NCBI RefSeq assembly: GCF_029227915.1
Contig: NC_079886.1
Span: forward strand, 15,848,501-15,912,500
Direction of reading: 5' to 3'
Length of the DNA stretch: 64,000 nt
Source: Hydractinia symbiolongicarpus
Lineage: Eukaryota; Cnidaria; Hydrozoa; Anthoathecata; Hydractiniidae
Shown one piece after another: positions 33,690 through 46,400 of this stretch; position 1 is the stretch's first letter, and each line of letters opens with the position of its first letter. Both the position numbers and the translations under genes were made by a program. The notes beneath the pieces were generated by a model. That model was given only the letters and a program-made list of their open reading frames with translations, was not told where the DNA came from and made no database searches.

Positions 33690-35785
33690 TTAGGCTAACA
33701 AGTTGAGTAGATGGAAAACTCTTTGAATTTCTATCCAAGAACTAATAGATTGGTATCTTATGGATTTTAATCCGTATGTAGAAGATCGGACACAACGATT
33801 AATTAATTCAATTTGATTTGCACGAGTATTATAGGAATGGGAGAAGTCAACGACAAAACACAACAACAGATGGAAGGCTTTTTGAATGTAAGTCATGTAT
33901 AAACAGACTATTTTGAATTTTAATCATGTCTTGAAATCTTAAAACCTTAGAGCTTTGTATAAAAAATATGCATGATCTTTAAAATGAGAGAAGGTCATGA
34001 GACGTATAGAGCATAGTTCTGCAATGTACTTATGCAATTAACATTCGTGCTAATAACTTGTCCCCAAATCTGGGAGCAGTAGTTCAAGTGAGAATAAGAA
34101 AAAAAGTACTTTCTGGGGCACATAGTGACGAAGTTTAGCTAAAACTCCAATATCGGACCTCTCGGATGATAAACTAGTCAATTTACTTCTCTATGGCAAT
34201 GATATTTATAATACAGAACAAAATTGTTTTTAACTAAAAACCACTATTGTTTTTCTAAAGTCATCTGAAAGATTTGATGTTCCATTATTATAAATACCCC
34301 CCAACCTTGTCACCAGTATTTTCTTTTAATTTTCTCACAGTTTTATTGTCTAATTTATGTGCAGTACCCCACAGATAGGTTTTTTCTATCGTGAGGTATG
34401 AAGAGTTTTGTATTCGTCCTTTTTTCGTCCATTTGCTCTCTTGAGTTTGAGTGTGACAGCATTTATTTGAGATTTCCAACCAAGATTGTAATCCAATAGA
34501 ACAACAAGGTACTTAATAAGCGTTTTCCAACTATTGTTAGTTTGATATGCTGAGTAATAGGTTTAGAGGGATGTCTAAAAAGAATGTATTCAGTTTTGCT
34601 GGCATTTAATGAAATTTTATTGGCATTCAACCAATGCCAGAGAGATTTCAAATCCAAATTGACTTTTTTGGTGAGTGATTAAAATGCAGTAGGTTTGTAT
34701 CATCAGCAAAGTGATATACAATAGAGTTATTGATAGCATAGTTTAGGTGGTTAATATAAAGTAAAAAAAGCAATGGTACTAGTACTGATCCTTGCGGAAC
34801 CCTGTGTCTGATAACAAATTCAATAGAAGAACAACCAGCTACAGTGACAAACTGACGCCTACCCTTTAGATAGGTCTTAAATAGGAAATAAGCATTGCCA
34901 AGAATTCCATAGTGTTTAAGTTTATCAAGTAAGATATTATGGTCAACTGTATCGAAGGCTTTCTGAAGGTCAATAAAAACTACACAAGCATAATCTCCTT
35001 TATCTAATGCATCAGCAATTTTCTGACACATTTTTAGAAGGGCATTGGGTGTAGAGTAGTTACGTCTGAAGCCAAAATGCTGCGTAAAAATGGTTTTTTT
35101 GTAAAGTAAGAAAATGGTAAACATGTTTATACATCAGTTTTTCCAAACACTTTATTAATGTTGGATAATAAAGATATTGGGTGGTAGTTGTTACAGTCTA
35201 GTTTGCTGCCTTTTTGTGTACAGGTAGAACCATGGCAACTTTAAGTCTCTCAGGAAAAATGCCTTTAGTGAAGCTCATATTGATTATTTCTGCTAAAGAA
35301 ATATAATTTTTTTTTGCTATATTCAGTGCTCTAGATGGGATACTAGGAGGACCATTAGCCTTGTTAGAGTCAAGCATGGAAAAACATTTTCCAATTTCAT
35401 CTGAAGAAACAGGTGCAAGAAATATTGAATTTCTTGTTGGATTTTTAAGAAATTGTTAATAAGTACGAGGAATTTTCTTTTTAATGTTGTCAGCAATGGA
35501 TGAGAAAAATGTATTGAATTCATTAGCAACAGCAAGAGGGTTTGAGGTAACATTTCCATCAATGATCAAAGATAAAGTTGTATGTTCAGATTTTGATTTG
35601 TTTGTAATAATGTTATTGAGACCCTTCCAGATTTTGCTAATGTTTTTCATATTTTCCCTGAAATATATTTGATAAAAATTACTTTTGCTTTGTCTACATT
35701 ATTCCTATAGCTTTTATATCTGGCTTCAAGATATAGTCTTTGGTTAGGTTCTTTTGATCGAAGAAAAGATTTATAAATGCGACAG
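33690..35785 (-). mobile_element. LINE (CR1/Jockey-like) fragment with broken reverse transcriptase
   Basis: Colinear coding pieces on the minus strand. First is a pre-RT linker (35650-35456, NPLAVANEFNTFFSSIADN). Next is the start of the RT domain in a shifted frame (about 35455-35200). The RT core follows at 35124-34648 with FIDLQKAFDTVDHNILLDKL, HRVPQGSVLVPLLFLLYIN and the catalytic YHFADDTNLL. Then come the thumb (34657-34463, LNANKISLNASKTEYILF), a further piece (34479-34288) and the typical tail (33896-33690, HSYNTRANQIELI). At least four frameshifts are present and the endonuclease is missing, so this is a 5'-truncated dead copy. Confidence 0.8.
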
Positions 35786-35799
35786 GGCCGGCGAATCCA

Positions 35800-35824
35800 G
35801 GGGGGGGGGCATTGCCCCCCCCCC
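35800..35824. repeat. G10-C10 hairpin
   Basis: Ten G, then CATTG, then ten C: a perfect 11-bp stem with a three-base loop. It follows cagggccggcgaatcc, which resembles the start of another repeat at about 12345. Confidence 0.8.
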
Positions 35825-37494
35825 AACTTTTTTGCTATTTTTTTTGACTTTTTTTTTACTTTCTTCTATCATGCGCACTTGTGAGCTGTACTCTCTTTCC
35901 AGAACCTTCTAAATGTAGGTATTGCTTATGATATTGTCGTGAGCCCTCATTTTAACGCATTTGCAAAAAAAGATATATACATATGTGATGCTCTCTAGAA
36001 AAATCGACCACTTCTCTTTTATTATAAAATAGTCTAGTATTAAAAAATACGAAATACGTATTCTGTATTAAAAAATTTAAGAATGAAAAACGGTGATGGA
36101 AAAGCTACGTTAGATCGTTTTTAAAATGTAGGAACAAAAAGCGGCGATAGAAATGCTTTTAACGTGTTGTGTTCGTTCATTTTTCTGAAATAATATATTT
36201 CAATAGCCTTTGTGATATTTAATACTTTTAAACAATAACATGCATGTTACATGTTACAACAACTAGTCAAAAGAAAGCAATTAAGTTCGTGTATAAACAA
36301 AAGATATGTGAACGCTCTTATGTAGACATGAGATTGTTACATGAGGTCATAAAACTCGCGTACATCAGTTAGGGACAACTGCAAATTAGACTATTTCTCC
36401 TAAATAAGCTAGTAGCTAAATTAGGGGATTTTAATAGCTTAACTTGAGAGATTAGTCTATTTAGGAGATGGAAAATTTTAATCGGCGATATCTTCGCAAT
36501 CTTTGTTGGTCGCGCTACTATTTTTCCTGTACTACTTGCTGACTTAGTCAGCTTTGCTTAGGTCAAATTTCATAGAATTTGCATGGCGGATATAAAAGTT
36601 ATACATGTGAACGTGCCCACCAACCAAACTCGTTTCAAATTGACTAGAACAAGGTCCGGGGCGAGACTGTCCAAGTATCTTATTTTGTCTAATATAGCGT
36701 AATTAGGACATCATAGCCTAACCATGCGCCATCTTTTTTTAAATCAAAATAGTCTATTTCAGCGGTTTTTTAAAACACGCCGGAAAAAACTGTTGTGCGC
36801 ATGCGGATTAGCAGCAAAACAAATTAAAAGCAATATCTTCAAAACGCACCATAACATTTAGGAAAATAATACTTCTACATCCGAGGGAGGTTTGTTAGAT
36901 CATATTTAACCTTAAAGAGCGGTGCGACCACGGACCAGAAGGCCGTAATAAGCAAATTCAATGTTGACAGACTAGTTAGGAGATAAATTTCACCTAATTT
37001 GTCTATCATAGCCTATTTAGGCGGGATAGTCTAATTTGAAGTTGTCCCTAACTGTACATGTAAAGTTACATTCAAGCGGTACTGTATTAGCCAACGTGAC
37101 AAACTGTATAAATCTTTTATTAATGCGAAAAATCCTATAGTTAAATCTACTCTCCATAAGCAATATAAACTATATCGCAATCAATTTGTATCCCTGTGCA
37201 GGCGGAGTAAAAATAAATATCTGTCATGCACATTTTCTGGTCTTTCTTTGCTACTTCACGTCTGTTTTGATTTTGAAATTTTCCTTTAAATCACACGTGA
37301 CCTAAGCAAACAAATAAGATATTAATGTTACATGCTACTCGATCAAGTACTTATTATGCATGAAACATACTTGGCTGTGTACGAATAACGCACACTGTTC
37401 TACGGGCACATTCTTTTTCTTATCGTTCCACACTTTATGACAGCACAAACTGCAACTGCCCAACCTGTCTGGTCACTATAAACATTCAAAAGAA
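35825..37494. other. intergenic between LINE and integrase gene, with a MITE
   Basis: Contains the MITE at 36366-37054 and otherwise AT-rich sequence. The 300 bases before 37495 should hold the promoter of the integrase gene; I see no clear TATA box or initiator. Confidence 0.4.
36366..37054. mobile_element. MITE with ~35-bp terminal inverted repeats
   Basis: The left end CAGTTAGGGACAACTGCAAA continues TTAGACTAT. The right end is its reverse complement with one change, followed by a shared CCTAAATA-type subterminal motif. Internal sequence repeats the cctaaat/atttagg motif. It is about 690 bp and has no coding capacity. Confidence 0.75.
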
Positions 37495-40400
37495 ATGGAA
37501 GGTTCGTCGACAGTGACCGAAAGCGAAAGTATTCAAAATCAAACTTACATCAACAAAGATGAATTTTGTAACTGGCTTATGAATAGAGTGGCACGTCAAA
37601 GCACAATGATCTCAAGGGCATACGGAGAAAAAATTATTCAGCTCTTGCGTGACCAACGGGAACAGGGTGTTGACCAGGAGCTTCGGTCCAAATATGGTGC
37701 AACTTTTAGATTTCAAGTTAAAAAACGAAAATTTCAACTAATTAACGTAGTTGGCTTGGGTGATATATTATGTTTACCTATAAAAGATAAGGTATACAAT
37801 TATTTTTGATTTTATTTGATAGGCAGCCCCCACAGGGACCATAGGAGGTCACTCTCACACATATCAATATTTGATTTAAGTGCTAAATGGGTGAGTGGCT
37901 AAGTAACTATGATGCTAAAATTTAAATCACAAAGATATCGATTTACTAACTTTGATGCTTGACTTGTTTCTCTGGAATATTTTTGCAGAGGCGTTGTTGC
38001 TTGGGGTATTATTGGTAAGGCCACCATCAAATATATGTTAATTTCGCGTCCTGACGACCATGCAAAAATGAGCTGTCCCGTCCGTAACTTAAAAAAAAAA
38101 GGAAATTAATTTTCGGAAGTTTTTGTCAATTTTTGTCAATTTTGCATAAATTAGTTCTAGCGAAAAAAAATTTCTTTTTGAAAAATATCTTGCAAAATTC
38201 GGGTTTTTATTACCAAAAGTGAGTCGGTCAGAGGACGCGAACACAACATATTTTTAATGACGGTCTAATCTTCAAGTGTAGTGGAGTTCCGTGAGTATCT
38301 AGTTGTGAGTTGCGGAGTTAGTGAATTGTCTCATTTTACGGAAAACGATTGCCAGGAAAATATCTTCGATTACCGTGGACATGAGACATTTCTTTTCGTT
38401 TTTTTTTTTCAAGGTTTTCGTCTGTAAACGTCCAGAAAAGCCTGGGCCAGTCTAAAATCGCCCGAATTGAACCTGAAACGCAACACGCACGAGCTCATTT
38501 TGAAATTTTGTGTGAAAAGCCGCAAGTTGTCTGATAGCCAGTGATTTTTGCCGTTTCTGGCGAGTCAGCACCCTCGCCCGTGGACAAGTGCATGTAGCCT
38601 CTACTGATGGCGTTTTTTTGTAGTCAGACATGTAACAATTTTACTTGGAAACAGAACAGAAATGGGAAAAATAAAACTCTTGTTTTCCTAAATAGAGTTT
38701 TTAAATTGGCTGAAAATCTTTTTTATCATTCGCAATAATGCATGATTCGGAAGGGAACAAAGTTCAAAATTTAAATTCAATATAAATCATGCTAAAGTGA
38801 GTTTGCACCACAAATCAAAATTTTACCCCCCCCCCTCTGGGAAATTAATAAAAAGATTGTATATTTTTTTTTCTTTGTGAAGCTGAATAAGAATAAAAGC
38901 AACGTTTTAATTTTGCTAGGGGATTGGTTCATGTTAATGTTATGATGCACTTTCTTATGCTTGAAATCGTACCACACAAACTTTTCAGGGTGTGGTAGTT
39001 TAGGGTATAAAAACCGATGTTTGATTTTGAACTTATTTTGAATTATAAACAATTTATACAATTTCTTCGTTCAAAACACCGAAGTATACAGCATCAGCTC
39101 CGATGATGATAAGCAATGCAATCAGGTGAGGCTTTTTTAAATCCATTGCTTTGCTGATATTTTCTGAACACTTTACATTTTGTAACCCAGATTCCTTTGT
39201 CTTCTCTTTGTCTTAGACAATCGAAATAACCTCCAGTGCAACATCAATTAGCAATAGCTCTAGTGTAATTAAAGTTAAATCAATGAGGACTCTGAAAACA
39301 CCAAACGACCTAAGAGAAGAAAGTTAAATTTTGACAGTAGGTAAGAAATAATATTTCATTGGCGTCTTCATAACAATTTTTAATGTGTTAATTTATCATG
39401 CAAAAAGTAATCTGGTCATATCCTGATATTTAGTTATCACAATCAAAGTAGTTCAGATGACAGCATTTTGCAGAAACCTCCTTTCGACTTCAAAGAAGAA
39501 CACACAGAGAGTGACAGATCAAGCTCCTCCATATCAGATATTGATCACAACATACTACTGACAGATCTAGTAACTTCTTCAGAGAAAAAGTTTTTTCCTC
39601 TTTTTTATCTAGAAAAAAATATTTGGAACCAAATTGTTCATACCAATGGAGAATTTGAGCAGTAAGGAAATAAAATATAAATAGGACATAAAAAAAAAGA
39701 TCTTACTGGAGTTCGACGATTAGCATCTTGGAAAGGTGGGTTTGTGTGTGACAATACGAACTGCTCATTCCTTAAGGAATATGGAAAAGCAAACAATTTT
39801 TGTTAGGCCTCAATTGGGAATTTCGATAAGGGTCTCCTGCAGGCCCCCTGGTGGCGTCTGAAGGGAAAATTTTAAAATTCCATGTTCTCAGATGCCTGGA
39901 AACGGCCTTTCCCAGTGCAATTTCTTCTAAAACATTGGTCGAAGACTTCGTGTTTTTTACTCACATGCTACCATCTTAACTTTGCGTAAAATGCTAATCT
40001 AAGGTTAACGACAAAAGAATAAATAAATAAAAACAATGTTTACAATATTTTTCGATTTAACATAGCTTTTCACTACACCTAACTCACTTTCGCTACATCA
40101 ACAAATTCTACTTATTTCACATTTCAAATAGAACGTGTTCTTTCAAACTTTTTGGATAATCAAAACACGGCAAAGAAGGCAGACAGCGACAAGCCTGAAA
40201 AGCTCGCAAGCTTTGTAAAAATAAAAATTTCCAAAATATTGATAGCCTAAAAGAGTGAATAGTGTAGTGTTGGTGTTTCCTAGCATTTATCAACATCAGA
40301 ATTTTCAAATTATACATGCTTTTCATGAACATTGTAGCTTTTTTAAAATCTTCCATTGGGAAAAAGTAGGCTACTTTCAATTGGAAAGAGGCCATTACCG

Positions 40401-43400
40401 GCCTCTATTTAAGCTAAGTAACACCCTGAACAACCAGCTCAACCTGTGAAATGTTAAGCAAGGAAGATTCAGGAATTTGATGTGGTGCTTAAGTTGTTAA
40501 AATATATCATTATGGAAAACCAGAGCAAAAAAAAAAAAAGAAAAGGAAATGATGGTGATCAATCAATTCAAAAAAAAAACAAGTAGTTGAAACCAAGTCA
40601 AGTACCCAGTGTTAACATCAACAAAGCTGTGCAAAATGGAAATTGGAAAGAAGTAAAAAGGTTAAGTGAGGCACTATGTGACACACAGCACACCAGAAAC
40701 TTAAAAAAGAAGACCTTAAGAGAGGTATATATTGTAACAAGTACTGTTCATCCACATACTTATGTATTGTGTGTTAGAAGATAAACATATCACTGGTCTT
40801 ATTGCCTTTGTCTAAATAAGTTATTATTTCAATAGGTATGAACACTTAGACATAGCTTCGATGCACTGGGTATGTTAAAGGAGACCACAGATTCCATGGA
40901 CCAGTTTCTTATTTATGAAGTAAATGACAGACGTCTAAATGGCAATCAGTCATTTGTCTTCAAAACAAGCAAATTTAAATTGGAGCTAGTAGATCAAATG
41001 AATAAACTGGGGGATCACATGTTCTCAAGAAGTATGGTCACATCAATGGCAAAATCAACAGATGTCCTGGCTCTTCTACAATCACCCTTTCCTTATATCA
41101 CCATATCCTGCAAACACAATCCCAATGCTTATAATTTCAAGGACCTGTGTCATCAGTGGTTGGAGGTCAACACTATCAGTAGATATCAAACAGTAAAAGG
41201 TTATTTTATTGAATTTTATTAGAAAAGCAGAGTCAAAAAAAAATCTCCATTACTTTGTAAACTGGTGGGACAGCAAACGTATATACACTTGTCAAGAGCA
41301 TACAAAACTGATATGTTCACTCCCAGACTTAATCAAGCTGAATCAATCAATGCATCATTTAAACATTGTGGGAGTGGGAAGGTTAGTCTTCTTACAGCAG
41401 CTAAAGATGACACAACAAACAGTATTTTCATCGAAACTCTTTGGCGAAAATACTCTGATGGTACAGCAACCTCAACAATTAGATTAACTCAAAGACAGCA
41501 TGCCAGGCAAAAACATGATGCAACATTGATGTGTGCTGAAATTGGACAACTATTAGAAAATCCATCCAATCTGGAGTCAATGGAAAGTCCAACCACTCAA
41601 GAAATGTTTACAATCAATGAATATTGGAAACATGCAGACCTTTGACAAACAAAGAGAAGAAAAAGTCAAGAAGAAATATCATAGGAGAAGAAACACCATT
41701 AACATTAGGAACACCATACAGAATCAGGGGCAAAGCAAAACAAGACATTTAAACGTTCCCTGGAAAAAGCAAAAAAAAAAAAAAAAAGGCAAATTTTTTG
41801 TAAGTTTAAATTTCTTAATTACAAAACTACAACTTTTTTTATTTTTATTTTTTTTTAATTTAAGTGTGTTTATGCATAAACTATAACAAACAGGTCAAAC
41901 ATATATTATACAAAATTTTATCCTTATAGGTTCCAAGATTCAAGACAGATGCCGCCATAAATATTACAGTGAAATCTAAGAAATTGACATATGCCACAAA
42001 AGAATTAAAAATGACTGTTGTGAATACCTACGATATGGTATTTAAAAACTTCTTTTTATTTTAGTTTTGACTTTATTTTATTTTATTTTCAATTATTTTG
42101 TAAACAAAAAACATAACTTCACTATTTTTTAGGCCTACTTGCTACTGTGGATTTAGCATCAGCAACAAAACTGACATCTGCAAGCACATCATTTGGGTTT
42201 TGCTGAACATGTTCAGCTTCCACAAAAGCAACAAAATTATATATTAAAAAGGATATATATACACAAAAAGAGTTTCAAGTAATGAGAGGGATGTTTGTTG
42301 GACATATCCCACATCATTTATATTATATTCTTGCAAAATTAAAAAACAAACAACATATATTTATACATATGGCTAGCTTTCTTTTTTACACAACTATGTA
42401 TATATACATACATATAAGCATTAAAACTTATTAAAACTAATTTCTGCACATAATTCATTTTCCTTTTTGCGTATTTGTAAAATGCTTCAGGGTCTTTTTT
42501 AATGTTTTTCGTTAATTTTTGTTCAACTGATCTTTTGGCATGTTTTACTTCTTTAGTAGCTGTGTTCAGTGCTCTTTTATATTTAACACAGTATTGATAA
42601 TCTCTGGAATTGCTATAGACCCTTCACCAGCGTATTTTTCTTTTTCTTGCTTGATATGCTTTAGAAGTTTGTCCAAAGACTTTCTCTTTTTCTTGGGTAT
42701 ACACACAATTTCACAGCTTCTTCTATTTTCAACTTAATGGTATCCCATATTTTGTCTACGGATTTCTAATAAAAGAGATGGGGTATATATTAGCATGTTT
42801 ATAGCATTATATATATTTTACTGATGATTAAGTTTTGGGTAAAGAATTAATGGCCCATATAGCTTGTCAGGGTAAGTTTCTGAAAAAAGGCTTTATGGTT
42901 TCTCAAAAACAAAGTTGTTAAAGAAGTTTCCCGTCCTTTTGTTTCGTCTAGTAATAAAGCTTGCGGCTAAAGTAGTCACGATGGAAAACCTGAGAATTGT
43001 GGTGCAGTACACTTAGTCTTATTTATACAGTTTTCCGATGGTTGACAAAAGTGCAAGGAAAGAATTATACCAATTGTAGATAAATTACAAAAAATAAAGA
43101 AGAAAATACAAGGCGCAAAAACTATTGATTTACTTCACAAAACTTCCTCTAAAATTTGATAATGAAAATTACAAAATCACAGGGAATAGAATACTTCTAA
43201 CTAACACAATTAAAGGTTTATTTGGAGCTGATGTGGCATATCATTAGGATTGTTATAGGAATTTCAGGAGCACTTTGTGGCATGCAAGTACTCAAAAATT
43301 TATTCTGTGATTAATTCTGAAACATCCGTTGTGAAGAAGTTATTTTACACTCCTTCATGCATCATGTTATTGACGCTTTTCCTAATCGAATTTTAAAATC

Positions 43401-46400
43401 AATTCTGAACATTTTAGAGGTATATAGATCTAATGTATACGTAGAAAATTTATTAAGGGCATTAAAATGCAATCAAGGTGGTAAACGATGTTGAACTTAT
43501 GTTGCAGAGCTGGAAGAATATACATTTATAATGGTTTTTTTTGTAGTCACAAGGAGTATATTATTCTTGTGAATAATTAAATTTTATGGCCTTTCCATGG
43601 AGCCTAAATTTTACTGTATAAATGCCTTAACTTTTGGGTAAACGATGAAGCGAGGGATCCATTGCATTACAAGGCACAGACTAAGCCAAATAGCTTTTCT
43701 AAAACTAGTAAAAACAAACAGCTTGTCTTGTGTGTCAGACATCATTAAATCAAGTTTTATGACATATTCAAGCACCTAAGTTATATGCCAGTAAGGCATT
43801 TTTGCTCTATTTAACATCAGTGGTAACTGCTCTAGTAACGTTTTAAACAAATCGAAATGAACATCGCAAAGAGTGCAAGATAATAACTGTAAAAATGGGT
43901 CAAGTGTACCGTCTTCACTGTTAAAACATAATCCCTGTTAGCGGGCAGAATATCGAAATAATAAGAAACAAAACAAAAATGGAGGTGACCCTTTTATGTT
44001 TGTTTATTTCAAGCGTTTTCAGTAAGATTTCTAAAGAAGCGTAGCTGAAAGCATATGTCAGTTATCTTAAGTGTTGTTTATGTTCTCCATTGCTTAACCT
44101 TTCATAATACTTGGCATTTGCTATCAGTGGCCTAAATTATTTATTTTGCATGAATGTGTGGACGTAAAAGCAAGTCTCTGCTTATGGTATATACCTTAAA
44201 TCCAAATTAATTTTTGCACATACTTTTTGTTATTTTTGGAGGGAATTTGAACTTGTGTAAAAATTAATATGCCAAAATAGATTTTTGTTCACAACGTTAT
44301 GAATGCATTATTATAAATAAGGTGTGTAGATAAAATTGTTGAAATTTATACTGTTAGTCAATTACTTGTGAATGTTTATATGCATAACTTTCAAGAGTAG
44401 TCAATTTATTTTGAAGTTTATATACAGATATAAATAAACAAATACAAATAAGATTGACTATAGGTGCAATTGAGATGTTGTTTCATGTTTTTTTATCGTC
44501 TTAGGCAAAGTCTAGTCATGCAATGCTTGGGCAGCATCGTCAAGTTATATTCAAAGAAGATATGTTTGATGTGATTGATAATGCTCACAAAAATGGAGAA
44601 CGACACCGGGGATATAAAGGAACATTTAAGAAGGTATCATACGCAAGTGTACATTTCAAAAGTTTAGTTGTAATTGATTTTTATCAATTGATTGATGTAG
44701 GAAGTGTTTCAAAAAATAATCCATAAATGTCTAACCCAATTAAAGTGTGCGATACATAATCCAATTTGTCGAATTCAAACTTTTCGTTCAAAAGTAATGG
44801 GGGGATACATGAACCATTTTATCGGATTTGATTTATCAATTACATCATTTTGATCACTCTTTTTGGTTCAACTTGTCGAATTCGAATCTTGTTTCAAAGA
44901 GTGTGATTGGTTGCAATTTTAATACAATGTTAAAAAAACAGATCAGTCAAATTGGATCATGTATCGCCTGTTTAACAAGGAATAAACTCGACTGTGTTGT
45001 TAAGGAGAATAAATTTGGAATACTTATTTTTGAATAAACACACTGGCTGTAAAATGAAAAAACTTCACCTTCACTCACCCAGTTTCAATTTTTATAAACA
45101 ATCCAGCGATCAATTATCGTTATTGCAAGATGAAAAGTTATACTGTGTTGTATAATGCTGGTAGTTGTGATGCTATGTTGGAAAATACTACCTGGTTTTA
45201 GTAAAAGCTGACTATAATTTTATGTAGTCAGCTATCCACCAAGCTATCCACCAATTCAGTTGCTCCCCAGTAAGATTCCCATCATACTTTGGAGCAACAC
45301 AGATTTTTACTTTCTGTCCACCACAACTATTTATTTCCAGATCAACGCGACATACTGCAACATACCACGCGAAGTTGTCCACAAGTATGTCAACATGTGT
45401 CAGTTTTGTCAGAAAGCACATGCTTGTTTTATACCAACAACTCTGAGAAATACAACGAACAAATTAAAGAAAAGAGTGGAACAGCAGGTTCCAGCAAAGA
45501 AAAAAGAAATCGAGATGACATTTTTGACAAGATGTCAGGTACCAAACTGTAATAGAAATGCTTGAATGAAGTCTTTGATATATAATATGGTTTTTACCTT
45601 TTGCGTGGTAACACGTTGCTCTGTTCTACTGTGGCTATAGTTTCATGTAAGAAGTTTTCTTTAGTCTCTCAAGCTCTGTTTGTCATATTTAAAGTTACTG
45701 ATCAAATATTGCAGTCATAAACAAGTAAAAATGTTAATTTCTGCTCTTTCTTGTTAATTTCTTATTTCAGATTGATATATTGGACATGCAAGCTTTCCCT
45801 GATGCCGATGGTCAGTTTTCATACATTGGTCATTTCCTCGACCATCACACCAAATACAATGTGTTGTTCCCACTAAAACGAACAGATCCCTTATACGTTG
45901 CTCGAAAGCTTTGTAGGTACGTGCTTGGTCACTTCGGCTTGCCTCATATATTACATTCAAATCTTGGACGAAAATTTGTCGATGACCTGATTACATGGGT
46001 TTTACAATTTTGGTCAACTGACGCGCAAATCGTAAATGGTAATCCACGTCTAAAGAAAATGAACACGTTGATACAACAGCGACAAAAGACGATCATGATT
46101 CTTATTGAAACTATTCGTGCCAAACAAGGGGATGTATCCAGCTGGAGTGTATGGTTACCAGGAATACAATGTAGGATATTCTAGTTACTAATGTTACCTT
46201 GCTCACACCTACTAATATTGCGAGTGCGCGTAAACAAAGTGGCTTTCAAACATTTAAAATTTTGAATTCCTTGAAATCAGACTAGTGACTTTAAAAACCT
46301 TGAATATCCAATATTATTATCTTGAGAAAAACTATGAAAAATTAATACTTCCAAAAACAATTGTCTAGTTATGAGACATAGTACGTAGATGTTGTTTTCA

